DNA from: Leucobacter sp.
Lineage (GTDB): Bacteria; Actinomycetota; Actinomycetes; Actinomycetales; Microbacteriaceae
DNA length: 6,698 nt
Assembly (NCBI GenBank): GCA_031178565.1
Contig: JAPSIU010000151.1
Location: forward strand, 1 to 6,698
Direction of reading: 5' to 3'
The notes beneath the pieces were generated by a model that worked only from the letters and a program-made list of their open reading frames with translations, was not told the DNA's origin and ran no database searches. Positions 1 through 5,157 of this stretch are shown in pieces. Numbering within the stretch: the first letter of the stretch is position 1; every line of letters starts with the position of its first letter. A program made the translations under genes and the position numbers.

Positions 1-486
1 CTCGCCGAGCAGGATCGGACCCGCTGGGACCGTGCGCTGATCGAGGAGGGGCTCGTCCTCGCAGAGACCGCCGCGGGCTCGCCCGGAGCCGGAGCGTACG
101 CGATCCAGGCCGCGATCGCCGCCGTGCACGCCGAGGGCGACGGCTTCGAGGCGACCGACTGGGCGCAGATCGCCGTGCTGTACGGGCTCCTCGAGGCGTA
201 CGAGCCCGGCCCCGTGGTGCGACTGGGGCGCGCGGTCGCGCTCGGTCGTGTGCGCGGGCCGGCCGAGGGGCTCCGACACCTCGACGAGCTCGCGGGCGAT
301 CCGGTGCTGGAGAGATTCCGGCCGTTCCACATCGCTCGCGCCGTCACCCTCGAAGAGCTCGACGACGCCGAGGGCGCGGCGGCGGCATACCGGCAGGCGC
401 TCGAGCTGCCGGGCAACGAGGCGGAGGACGGCTTCCTCGCCGCGTCCCTCGCCGGGCTCGACGGGGGCGCGGACCGGGCGGGCTGA
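1..486 (+). CDS. ECF sigma factor (ECF42-type), C-terminal part
   Basis: This is the 3' part of a gene that starts before the window; frame 1 is open from base 1 to the TGA at 484-486 (161 residues visible). The protein begins LAEQDRTRWDRALIEEGL and continues with AIQAAIAAVHAE, ATDWAQIAVLYGLL and PGPVVRLGRAVA. These match the helical, TPR-like C-terminal extension of ECF42 sigma factors (annotated as sigma-70 family or DUF6596). The visible end, AAAAYRQALELPGNEAEDGFL, is the usual close of that domain. The sigma2 and sigma4 domains that bind the -10 and -35 elements would lie upstream and are not visible. In this group the extension is thought to control the sigma factor in place of an anti-sigma protein, and YCII/DGPF-domain genes often lie next to it; that neighbour would also be outside the window. 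The family call is confident, but target promoters cannot be inferred. Confidence 0.85.
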   Translation, partial: LAEQDRTRWDRALIEEGLVLAETAAGSPGAGAYAIQAAIAAVHAEGDGFEATDWAQIAVLYGLLEAYEPGPVVRLGRAVALGRVRGPAEGLRHLDELAGDPVLERFRPFHIARAVTLEELDDAEGAAAAYRQALELPGNEAEDGFLAASLAGLDGGADRAG

Positions 487-504
487 TCCGGGCGGCTCCC
501 GCGG

Positions 505-612
505 GTTCCCGCCGGTTCCCGGTTCCCGCCGTTCCCGGTTCCCGCCGTTCCCGGTTCCCGGTTCCCGGTTCCCGCCGTTCCCGCCGTTCCCGCCGTTCCC
601 GCCGTTCCCGCC
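505..612. repeat. GTTCCC minisatellite with mixed 7- and 9-bp units
   Basis: Thirteen copies of GTTCCC start at 505, 515, 522, 531, 538, 547, 554, 561, 568, 577, 586, 595 and 604. The spacings are 10, 7, 9, 7, 9, 7, 7, 7, 9, 9, 9 and 9, so the array is built from two units, GTTCCCG and GTTCCCGCC, with one 10-bp exception at the start. The last four intervals are pure 9-mers. The array begins 18 bases after the sigma factor stop. Reading frames across it give only low-complexity Pro/Phe or Arg/Glu runs and have no gene-like features, so I treat it as non-coding. Slippage is the likely origin; a function is not evident. Confidence 0.9.
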
Positions 613-616
613 GAAC

Positions 617-668
617 ACTTGGCGCGAAGTGCGGTCTCCCGCCGTTGAGGTCGCACCTTGCGCCATGT
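617..668 (+). other. Long imperfect stem-loop, probably an RNA hairpin
   Basis: Bases 617-638 and 647-668 form a 22-bp inverted repeat with an 8-base loop at 639-646. At DNA level 17 of 22 positions pair. Three of the five mismatches become G-U pairs in a + strand transcript, giving 20 of 22; on the - strand the same positions would be A-C clashes. The structure therefore favours a + strand RNA. The loop and the closing base contain CCCGCCGTT, a rotated copy of the 9-bp unit of the adjacent minisatellite. No T run follows, so it is not a classical terminator. It could be a 3' end structure of the sigma factor mRNA, a leader element of the kinase operon, or a dispersed intergenic palindrome. 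Confidence 0.65.
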
Positions 669-704
669 GAATGAAAAGGCGGCCCGCGGCGGTGCTCGAT
701 CCTG

Positions 705-718
705 GATACTGGAGGTGA
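705..718 (+). promoter_or_regulatory. Strong Shine-Dalgarno and weak -10 for the kinase operon
   Basis: GGAGGTGA at 711-718 is a near-perfect Shine-Dalgarno sequence, with GGAGG ending 4 bases before the ATG at 720, and it decides that start. GATACT at 705-710 resembles a -10 box, but no convincing -35 lies 16-18 bases upstream. If it were used, transcription would start close to the ATG and lose much of the ribosome site, so the real promoter may lie elsewhere. The ribosome site is firm and the promoter is weak. Confidence 0.5.
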
Positions 719-719
719 G

Positions 720-1949
720 ATGAGCACCGAACCGGGCACCGCGGTCGCGCCGCGGCCGAGCCGCCTGCGAGCGATGGATCTCGCCGTCGACGTCGGCTTC
801 GGGATCCTGCTACTGGTGTGCGCGCTCCGGTACTTCGCCTATCACCCCCTCTCGGGCGGCGGCGTCCTCGTTCTCGTGCTCGCGGTCGGCGCGGGATTCA
901 GCTACGCCGTGGCGGTCCTCGGACGTCGCGCGGACCCGGACGAGCCCGCCTTCCGGTTCGGATCGGCGAGCACGCGCCAGCGGGTCGGGTTGCTGGCCGC
1001 CACGGCCTTCTGGCTCCCGCTGGTGGTGCTCGCCCCCTCGTTCGGGTGGTGCGCCTTCGCGCTCTTCTTCGCGGTGCACCGCGTCGTTCGAGGCACCGCG
1101 GCCTTCATCCTCTCGGGGATCATCGTCGTGGCGGTCAGCACCGGGCTCCTCATCATGTCGAAGGGGGAGGACCTCGGCCTCGTGCTCGGGCCGTTCTTCG
1201 GCGGTCTCGTCCTCTCGTACGCCTACGCGGCCCTCGCACGCGCCCTGACCGCGCAGCAGGAGCTGAACGCCGAACTGATCGAGACCCGCGAGCAGCTCGC
1301 CCGCTCCGAACGGGACGCCGGGGCCCTCGCCGAGCGCGGACGCGTCGCCAGCGAGCTGCACGACACCGTGGTGCAGCGAACCGCCGGTGCGCTGCTCCTC
1401 CTCGAATCGGACGGGCTGAGCTCTGGAGACTCGTCCGCGTCGGTCTCCGAGGCTCGCGATGCGCTGCGGGAGGCCCTCGTCGAGACGCGCCAGCTCATGC
1501 GCGGCCTCGAGAACCCGCGGGCGGCGACCGCGTCGCTCGCGTCGCTGTTGCGGTCTCAGGCGTCGGACGGCGGGGCCGCGTTCTCGGTGATCGGGAGCGA
1601 GCGAGCCGTGTCCGAGCAGCTCGCCCACGCGCTCCAGAGGGTGGTGCAGGAGGCGCTGCTGAACGCCCGCAAGCACGCTCGAGCGGACACCGTGCGGGTG
1701 ACGCTCACCTACTTTCCCGACGCGATCGGCGTGGACATCGCCGACGACGGCGTGGGGCTCCCGGCAGCGGTGCTGCCGGGGGACGAGACCGAGGCGGAAC
1801 GCGACTCGACGACCGGCGGCTTCGGCATCAGGGCCATGAGGTGGCGGATCCGGAGCCTCGGAGGCGAACTGACGATCGAGTCGCGGCCGGGCCAGGGGAC
1901 GGTGGTGGCCGCCGTGGTCCCCGATGCGGCGGAAGGGCGGAAGACGTGA
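720..1949 (+). CDS. Two-component sensor histidine kinase, NarL/HisKA_3 type
   Basis: This 409-residue membrane sensor kinase would autophosphorylate on histidine and pass the phosphate to the regulator encoded directly after it. The N-terminal half is hydrophobic, with about five or six helices between residues 19 and 174 (such as 20-41, 48-67, 89-106, 127-146 and 152-174) and no large extracellular domain, so it may sense a membrane-borne signal. A short coiled linker (176-205) leads to the HisKA_3 dimerisation box, SELHDTVVQ, with phospho-acceptor His214. The HATPase_c domain follows: N box E311-N315 (EALLNARKHA), G1 box DIADDGVG (339-346), G2 GGFGIRAM (366-373) and the closing GGELTIESRPGQGT. 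All catalytic motifs are intact. The ATG at 720 is backed by GGAGGTGA. The stop overlaps the regulator start, so the two are translationally coupled. The class is secure; the signal is unknown. Confidence 0.93.
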   Translation: MSTEPGTAVAPRPSRLRAMDLAVDVGFGILLLVCALRYFAYHPLSGGGVLVLVLAVGAGFSYAVAVLGRRADPDEPAFRFGSASTRQRVGLLAATAFWLPLVVLAPSFGWCAFALFFAVHRVVRGTAAFILSGIIVVAVSTGLLIMSKGEDLGLVLGPFFGGLVLSYAYAALARALTAQQELNAELIETREQLARSERDAGALAERGRVASELHDTVVQRTAGALLLLESDGLSSGDSSASVSEARDALREALVETRQLMRGLENPRAATASLASLLRSQASDGGAAFSVIGSERAVSEQLAHALQRVVQEALLNARKHARADTVRVTLTYFPDAIGVDIADDGVGLPAAVLPGDETEAERDSTTGGFGIRAMRWRIRSLGGELTIESRPGQGTVVAAVVPDAAEGRKT

Positions 1950-2572
1950 TCCGGATCCTGCTGGTCGACGATCATCCGGTGCTCCGGCACGGGGTGCGCT
2001 CCCTGCTCGACACCCAGGCCGACTTCGAGGTGGTCGCCGAGGCCGGCTCGCTGGAGGAGGCCGTGGGGCTCGTCGGCGACGGTGAGGTCGACGTGGCGCT
2101 CGTCGACCTGGACCTCGGGGCCGGCCGGCCGAACGGCATCGACACGCTCTGGGCGATCCGGCGCGCCCAGTCGCGGACCCGGGTCCTCATCTTCACGGCG
2201 TACGACTCGGACGCCGACATCGTGCGCGCCGTCGAAGCGGGAGCGGCCGGATACCTGGTCAAGGACAGCCGACCCGCCGAGCTCTTCCAGGCGATCCGCA
2301 TCGCGGCGAGCGGGGATCCCGCGATCCCCGCTCCGATCGCTGCGCGACTGGCGGACCGGATCCAGCGCTCCGACGAGGCGCTCACGGCTCGCGAGCTCGA
2401 GGTGCTCGCGCTCGCCGCGACGGGTCTCTCGAACCGGGATCTCGCGCGCGAGCTCGTCGTGAGCGAGGCGACGGTGAAAACCCACCTCCACCACGCGTTC
2501 ACGAAGCTGGGCGCCGACAACCGGCAGGCCGCGGTCGCGGCGGCGGTGAAGCGCGGGCTCATCCGGATCTGA
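1946..2572 (+). CDS. LuxR/NarL-family response regulator
   Basis: This 208-residue response regulator is the partner of the kinase just upstream. It starts at a GTG whose last two bases and the next A form the kinase stop (GTGA), a typical coupled junction. The receiver domain (about 1-120) has the acidic pair D8-D9, phospho-acceptor D54 (VALVDLDLG), T84 and K106 (YLVKD), so phosphorylation should work. The linker is short. The C-terminal LuxR-type HTH (about 144-206) has LTARELEVLALAATGLSNRD, then an LVVSEATVKTHLHHAFTKLG recognition region. The length is normal for the family. The reading frame stays open far upstream through the kinase gene, but that part is an out-of-frame shadow of the kinase. 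It would bind DNA as a dimer; the near-palindrome at 2646-2661 is a candidate site. Target genes are not known. Confidence 0.95.
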   Translation: MIRILLVDDHPVLRHGVRSLLDTQADFEVVAEAGSLEEAVGLVGDGEVDVALVDLDLGAGRPNGIDTLWAIRRAQSRTRVLIFTAYDSDADIVRAVEAGAAGYLVKDSRPAELFQAIRIAASGDPAIPAPIAARLADRIQRSDEALTARELEVLALAATGLSNRDLARELVVSEATVKTHLHHAFTKLGADNRQAAVAAAVKRGLIRI

Positions 2573-2619
2573 GAACGGGGCGGCGCCGGGCGCGGGAGGG
2601 CGGGATCGAGCTCGGAGGA

Positions 2620-2644
2620 GGTGGCGCGGCGGGTGCCGCGCACC
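2620..2644 (+). terminator. Possible terminator of the kinase/regulator operon
   Basis: GGTG, a bulged G, then CGCGGC (2620-2630) pairs with GCCGCGCACC (2635-2644) across a GGGT loop. This gives a 10-bp GC-rich stem with one bulge, 47 bases after the regulator stop. Only TTC follows, so a U tract is almost absent. It could end the operon transcript weakly or just protect its 3' end. Confidence 0.45.
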
Positions 2645-2645
2645 T

Positions 2646-2661
2646 TCAACCGATCGATTGA
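2646..2661. promoter_or_regulatory. 16-bp near-palindrome, candidate operator
   Basis: TCAACCGATCGATTGA is self-complementary except for one base pair (positions 4 and 13 of the site). It sits upstream of a -10-like TAGCCT at 2684-2689 that would drive the DUF4822 gene, in the place where an activator would bind near or above the -35 region. The two-component regulator encoded just upstream binds as a dimer and is the obvious candidate, but this is inference from position and symmetry only. Confidence 0.4.
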
Positions 2662-2683
2662 TGTGTCCGGCCACGGCCCTTCC

Positions 2684-2689
2684 TAGCCT
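2684..2689 (+). promoter_or_regulatory. Possible -10 box of the DUF4822 gene
   Basis: TAGCCT resembles GC-rich actinobacterial -10 boxes. No good -35 lies 17 bases upstream (ATGTGT), and TTGATG at 2658-2663 is 20 bases away, which is long. A weak -35 next to a palindrome would fit an activator-dependent promoter. The leader would be about 65 bases. Confidence is low. Confidence 0.3.
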
Positions 2690-2757
2690 GGATATCGTTC
2701 GCTTCGAGACTCTCGGACCGGGCGATCCCGCACCTCGACTTCAGATTGGGAACCAGT

Positions 2758-3366
2758 ATGACGATCAAGAACACCTCGCGTCTCCTCGCCCTCTCGGCCA
2801 TGACCGCAGCGGCGGTCTGCCTGCTCCCGACCGGCGCGGCCTTCGCGGCGGCGCCGAGTTCGCCGGCGGCCACTGCCGCCCCCTCCCACGCGGCGTCGAC
2901 TCCCTCGGACGTGCTCGCCTCGACCCCCTGGGAGACCACCGGCGCCGTGGATCAGGACGGGAACGCCGTCGCGCTGACGGATGCCGCGGTGGCGAACTTC
3001 GTCGGCTGGGCGTACTACCGGACCGACGGCACGTTCGCGATCTACAACCTCGACGACACGCTCAAGATGCAGGGCGACTGGTCGGTCTCGGCGGACGGTT
3101 CGACCAGGACGCTCGTGGCCGAGGACGCCGATGGGAATGTGCTCTTCACCCGGACCGTGCCGATCACGGTGCTCACGGAGGAGGAGTTCACGTACCGGGT
3201 GTTCCCCGATCCCGCGAACACGGCCGTGTACTACGACATCGTGCACACCCCGACGGATCACCGGGAGCCGGGCGTCGGCGTCGGCGACGCCGGTCAGGGG
3301 CCGGCCCACGCGAACGAGCGCTCGGCGCACTACCGGGTCGTTCCCGGCCACGGCGCGGATAGATAA
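2758..3366 (+). CDS. Secreted DUF4822 domain protein
   Basis: I take the ATG at 2758 (202 residues); the frame allows a TTG at 2746, but ATG places the signal peptide normally and GGGA lies 6 bases upstream. Residues 1-30 are a Sec signal peptide: a basic start (MTIKNTSR), a hydrophobic core and an AFA|AA cleavage site near residue 30. C21 is not in a lipobox, so the product is probably released or wall-associated. A low-complexity Ala/Pro/Ser linker (31-50) follows. Residues 51-170 resemble the DUF4822 family: VLASTPWETTGAVDQDG, VGWAYYRTDGTFAIYNLDD, KMQGDWSVSADG and a TYRVFPD...DIVHTPTDHREP end. The family has no known biochemical role that I can name. Residues 171-202 (GVGVGDAGQGPAHANE and on) run past where I expect the domain to end. 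The gene follows the two-component operon and ends at a strong terminator. The family call is from remembered resemblance. Confidence 0.8.
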   Translation: MTIKNTSRLLALSAMTAAAVCLLPTGAAFAAAPSSPAATAAPSHAASTPSDVLASTPWETTGAVDQDGNAVALTDAAVANFVGWAYYRTDGTFAIYNLDDTLKMQGDWSVSADGSTRTLVAEDADGNVLFTRTVPITVLTEEEFTYRVFPDPANTAVYYDIVHTPTDHREPGVGVGDAGQGPAHANERSAHYRVVPGHGADR

Positions 3367-3397
3367 CCGCAGCCGGACGGAATCCGTCCCATCGATC

Positions 3398-3439
3398 CAC
3401 GGAGCCCGGTGACGCCTTCCCCCGTCACCGGGCTCCGTG
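3398..3439. terminator. Intrinsic terminator shared by convergent genes
   Basis: A perfect 17-bp stem, CACGGAGCCCGGTGACG at 3398-3414 against 3423-3439, encloses an 8-base loop (CCTTCCCC). It lies 32 bases after the DUF4822 stop and is followed on the + strand by TTCT. On the - strand the same stem covers the last codons and the TGA of the HTH gene, and no T run follows it there. It should stop + strand transcripts well; for - strand transcripts it is at least a 3' end structure. Confidence 0.85.
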
Positions 3440-3670
3440 TTCTCCGGGCGTCTCAGCCCGCGGTTCCTCCTCGACCCACTCGAGCAGGTCGCCGGGCTGG
3501 CACTCGAGCACACGGCACATCGCGTCGAGCGTGGTGAAGCGCACCGCCTTCGCGCGGCCGTTCTTGAGCACGGCGACGTTCGCGGGGGTCAACCCCACGC
3601 GCTCGGCGAACTCTCCGACGCTCATCTTGCGCTTCGCGAGCTCGACGTCGATGCGCACGACGATGGGCAT
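3425..3670 (-). CDS. Small Cro/C1-type HTH regulator (YozG-like)
   Basis: This is an 81-residue DNA-binding protein. It starts at the ATG at 3670-3668, whose A is also the last base of the stop of the upstream membrane gene (TGATG). AGGAGGT at 3683-3677, 6 bases before it, makes the start firm. Residues 1-66 form one XRE/Cro-C1 HTH domain of the HTH_26 kind: MPIVVRIDVELAKRKMSVGE, then the helix-turn-helix FAERVGLTPANVAVLKNGRA (about 21-40), then FTTLDAMCRVLECQPGDLLEW. The tail is acidic and short. The frame is open further upstream but that part is a shadow of the DUF2975 gene. Small regulators of this kind commonly pair with DUF2975 membrane proteins, as in yoaS/yozG of Bacillus subtilis. 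Autoregulation through the palindrome at 4165-4176 is plausible. Its last codons lie within the terminator stem. Confidence 0.92.
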   Translation of the reverse strand: MPIVVRIDVELAKRKMSVGEFAERVGLTPANVAVLKNGRAKAVRFTTLDAMCRVLECQPGDLLEWVEEEPRAETPGEHGAR

Positions 3671-4149
3671 CAGATGACCTCCTCGAGCTCGGCCCGATAC
3701 CCCGTCGCCTGCCGCAGCAGGCCTCGCATCACGATCATCAGGAGTGCGGGCAGGGCCGAGAGCGTCACGATCCCGAACAGCATCATCGGGATGCCAGGGT
3801 CGCGGATCTCGGGTGTGACGTAGATGACCGTGGTGACCGCGAGGGCGAAGCCGGCGAGGATCGCCCAGCCGATGCAGAGCGCCCACACGATCACGTCGAC
3901 CCAGCGGCGGGACACGTCGCTGAAGAGTCGATCCCGCTGCACGAGCGTCAGCAGCCGCCACACGCAGACGATGACCGCGAGCACGCACAGGATGACGAGG
4001 GAGAGCGCGATCTGAGCGGGGACTCGGAACGGGGGAGCCTCGTCAGAGAGCTCGCCCGGGAGGGACATCACGAGGATGACGCCCAGCCAGAGCCCCGCGA
4101 CGATGAGCACTGCGCGAAGCAGCAGGACGATCACGCGTGAATGCAGCAT
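3670..4149 (-). CDS. DUF2975 membrane protein
   Basis: This is a 159-residue integral membrane protein with four predicted helices at about residues 5-28, 45-70, 83-110 and 118-142. A polar loop (29-44, PGELSDEAPPF) follows helix 1, and a cytoplasmic-looking basic segment, VQRDRLFSDVSRRW (70-83), separates helices 2 and 3. The family usually has a similar (I/L)FS motif there. The C-terminus, LLRQATGYRAELEEVI, is short and charged, again typical of DUF2975. The first Met is at 4149; there is no good Shine-Dalgarno sequence, but a promoter is placed so that transcription would begin at the ATG, implying leaderless translation. It shares one base with the downstream HTH gene. The protein's biochemical role is unknown; the pairing suggests that it may signal to, or hold, the HTH regulator at the membrane, which is inference. 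Confidence 0.88.
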   Translation of the reverse strand: MLHSRVIVLLLRAVLIVAGLWLGVILVMSLPGELSDEAPPFRVPAQIALSLVILCVLAVIVCVWRLLTLVQRDRLFSDVSRRWVDVIVWALCIGWAILAGFALAVTTVIYVTPEIRDPGIPMMLFGIVTLSALPALLMIVMRGLLRQATGYRAELEEVI

Positions 4150-4155
4150 GTACTG

Positions 4156-4184
4156 ATTCTCGTCCGATATCTATCGAAAGTCAA
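4156..4184 (-). promoter_or_regulatory. Promoter of the DUF2975/HTH pair, predicted leaderless
   Basis: On the - strand, TTGACT (4184-4179) is a -35 box with 5 of 6 consensus bases. A 17-base spacer leads to GAGAAT (4161-4156), a -10 box with 4 of 6. Six bases separate it from the ATG at 4149, so transcription should start at or next to the start codon. This agrees with the absence of a clear ribosome site. It is the best-formed promoter in the window. Confidence 0.65.
4165..4176. promoter_or_regulatory. Operator-like palindrome in the promoter spacer
   Basis: CGATA-TC-TATCG is an inverted repeat with 5-bp arms lying between the -35 and -10 boxes of the DUF2975/HTH promoter. A repressor bound here would block RNA polymerase. 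The small HTH protein of the same operon is the natural candidate. A further CTATCGA occurs at 4210-4216, matching 4171-4177, perhaps by chance. Confidence 0.4.
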
Positions 4185-4209
4185 TAGACTGTGATGGATC
4201 GACGCGAAA

Positions 4210-5067
4210 CTATCGAGGCGCCAGCGGACCGCTTCCGATCGCGGTGTGCGCGGTCGGGGGCTCCGCTCGAATCAGAGCGGTGGGCGTCCAGCCGGTGAAG
4301 CGACGGACCTCCCGCACGAGGTGGCTCTGATCCGAGTAGCCGAACTCCGCGGCGACCTCCGCGGCCGGCCGCGACAGGAGCGCGGCGGACGCGTGCTCGA
4401 AGCGGACGACGCTGGAGGCCGCCTTCGGCGCGAGGCCGATCTGCTCGGTGAAGCGGGAGATCACGTGCCGCCTGCTCCAGCCCGTTCGCTCGGCGAGGTC
4501 GCCGATCCGCGCCCGTCCGCCGGTGCGCTGGATCTGCCCCCACATCCACTCGACGAACGGCTCGAGACGCGGGGCGCGCTCGTCGCCATGGTCCGCCAGT
4601 GCCAGAAGCACCCGGTCGATGATCGCGAATCGCCGCGGCCAGGTGCCCGCGCTCCACAGCTCATCCAGGAAACGGTCGTCGAACGCGGGCAGCACGTCGA
4701 CGACATCGGTCAGGCGCCTCGCGAGGTCTCGACCGGGGAGGCCGAGCAGACGGCACGCGCCCGGTGGCGTCAGGTAGATCTGCACGCAGTGCTGCTCCAC
4801 TTCGAACGAGGTGGTCGCATAGCCGGGCATGAAGCCCGCGATGAACGACGAGCGCCGCCCGGTTCCCATCCCGTCGGAGAGATCGATGACGTCGAGGGTC
4901 GGCCCGAACGACAGGACCAGCGGGATCAGGCTGCCCGCGGGCTGGCGGCGGACGACCGGATGATCGCTGCGCTCCCGGAATCCCACGACGCCCGCGACCA
5001 GCCCGTCGAGAGCGGCCGGCACGGCGTGACGGACCAGCTCCGGTCCCGAAGCCGCCGCTGCGGTCAT
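4210..5067 (-). CDS. AraC-family transcriptional regulator
   Basis: This is a 285-residue regulator. The open frame continues upstream to 5688 but there it lies antisense to the reductase gene. The ATG at 5067, with GGAG 7 bases before it, is the likely start (MTAAAASGPELV). Residues 1-165 form the effector or dimerisation part; GYATTSFEVEQHCVQIYLTP (82-101) resembles the cupin-like sensing domains of AraC proteins. The C-terminal AraC DNA-binding domain spans about 165-268. It has a first HTH at IGDLAERTGWSRRHVISRF (188-206) and a second at AAEVAAEFGYSDQSHLVREV (235-254), with FGYSDQSHL and FTGWTP being classic. A 22-residue tail follows. It is divergent from the reductase-like gene with 90 bases between starts, so it probably controls that gene, itself, or both. 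The ligand is unknown. The gene ends 60 bases before the DUF2975 start, and the promoter of that pair lies in the gap. Confidence 0.9.
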   Translation of the reverse strand: MTAAAASGPELVRHAVPAALDGLVAGVVGFRERSDHPVVRRQPAGSLIPLVLSFGPTLDVIDLSDGMGTGRRSSFIAGFMPGYATTSFEVEQHCVQIYLTPPGACRLLGLPGRDLARRLTDVVDVLPAFDDRFLDELWSAGTWPRRFAIIDRVLLALADHGDERAPRLEPFVEWMWGQIQRTGGRARIGDLAERTGWSRRHVISRFTEQIGLAPKAASSVVRFEHASAALLSRPAAEVAAEFGYSDQSHLVREVRRFTGWTPTALIRAEPPTAHTAIGSGPLAPR

Positions 5068-5095
5068 CGCGTCGCTCCGATCACATTTCTTCAAG

Positions 5096-5109
5096 CGGGG
5101 ATGCCCCCG
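5096..5109. promoter_or_regulatory. Short GC palindrome in the divergent promoter region
   Basis: CGGGG-ATGC-CCCCG is a 5-bp inverted repeat with a 4-base centre, in the 90 bases between the AraC and reductase starts. In the AraC leader RNA it would form a small hairpin about 28 bases before the ATG. It could also be a protein site. AraC proteins mostly bind direct repeats, so the match to the neighbour is poor. Confidence 0.25.
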
Positions 5110-5117
5110 TCTCGACC

Positions 5118-5147
5118 AGTATGAACCCGGAAGCACGGAAACGGTAA
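5118..5147 (-). promoter_or_regulatory. Possible promoter of the AraC-type gene
   Basis: On the - strand, TTACCG (5147-5142) and CATACT (5123-5118) are separated by 18 bases, each matching 4 of 6 consensus bases. This would give a leader of about 45 bases. Its -35 overlaps the Shine-Dalgarno sequence of the divergent reductase gene. No equally good promoter for that + strand gene is visible here. Confidence 0.35.
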
Positions 5148-5157
5148 GGAGCACACC

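Noticed and set aside
505..612. CRISPR array
   Set aside because: Units are 7-10 bp with no unique spacers and no cas genes nearby, so it is a minisatellite.
248..670. Pro/Phe-rich small protein encoded across the minisatellite
   Set aside because: Its 5' part is a shadow of the sigma factor, and the repeat codons arise only from GTTCCC units.
810..1676. Long open frame on the - strand over the kinase gene (288 codons)
   Set aside because: It is antisense to a clear kinase, is Arg/Glu/Gly-rich without any domain, and is typical of spurious frames in high-GC DNA.
818..1945. Upstream extension of the response regulator frame, which would make a 584-residue protein
   Set aside because: The extension is an Arg/Pro-rich shadow of the kinase. 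The receiver domain begins at the GTG at 1946, which overlaps the kinase stop as expected.
3671..3988. N-terminal extension of the HTH frame on the - strand
   Set aside because: It overlaps the DUF2975 gene in another frame and is compositionally a shadow. The start at 3670 has AGGAGGT in front.
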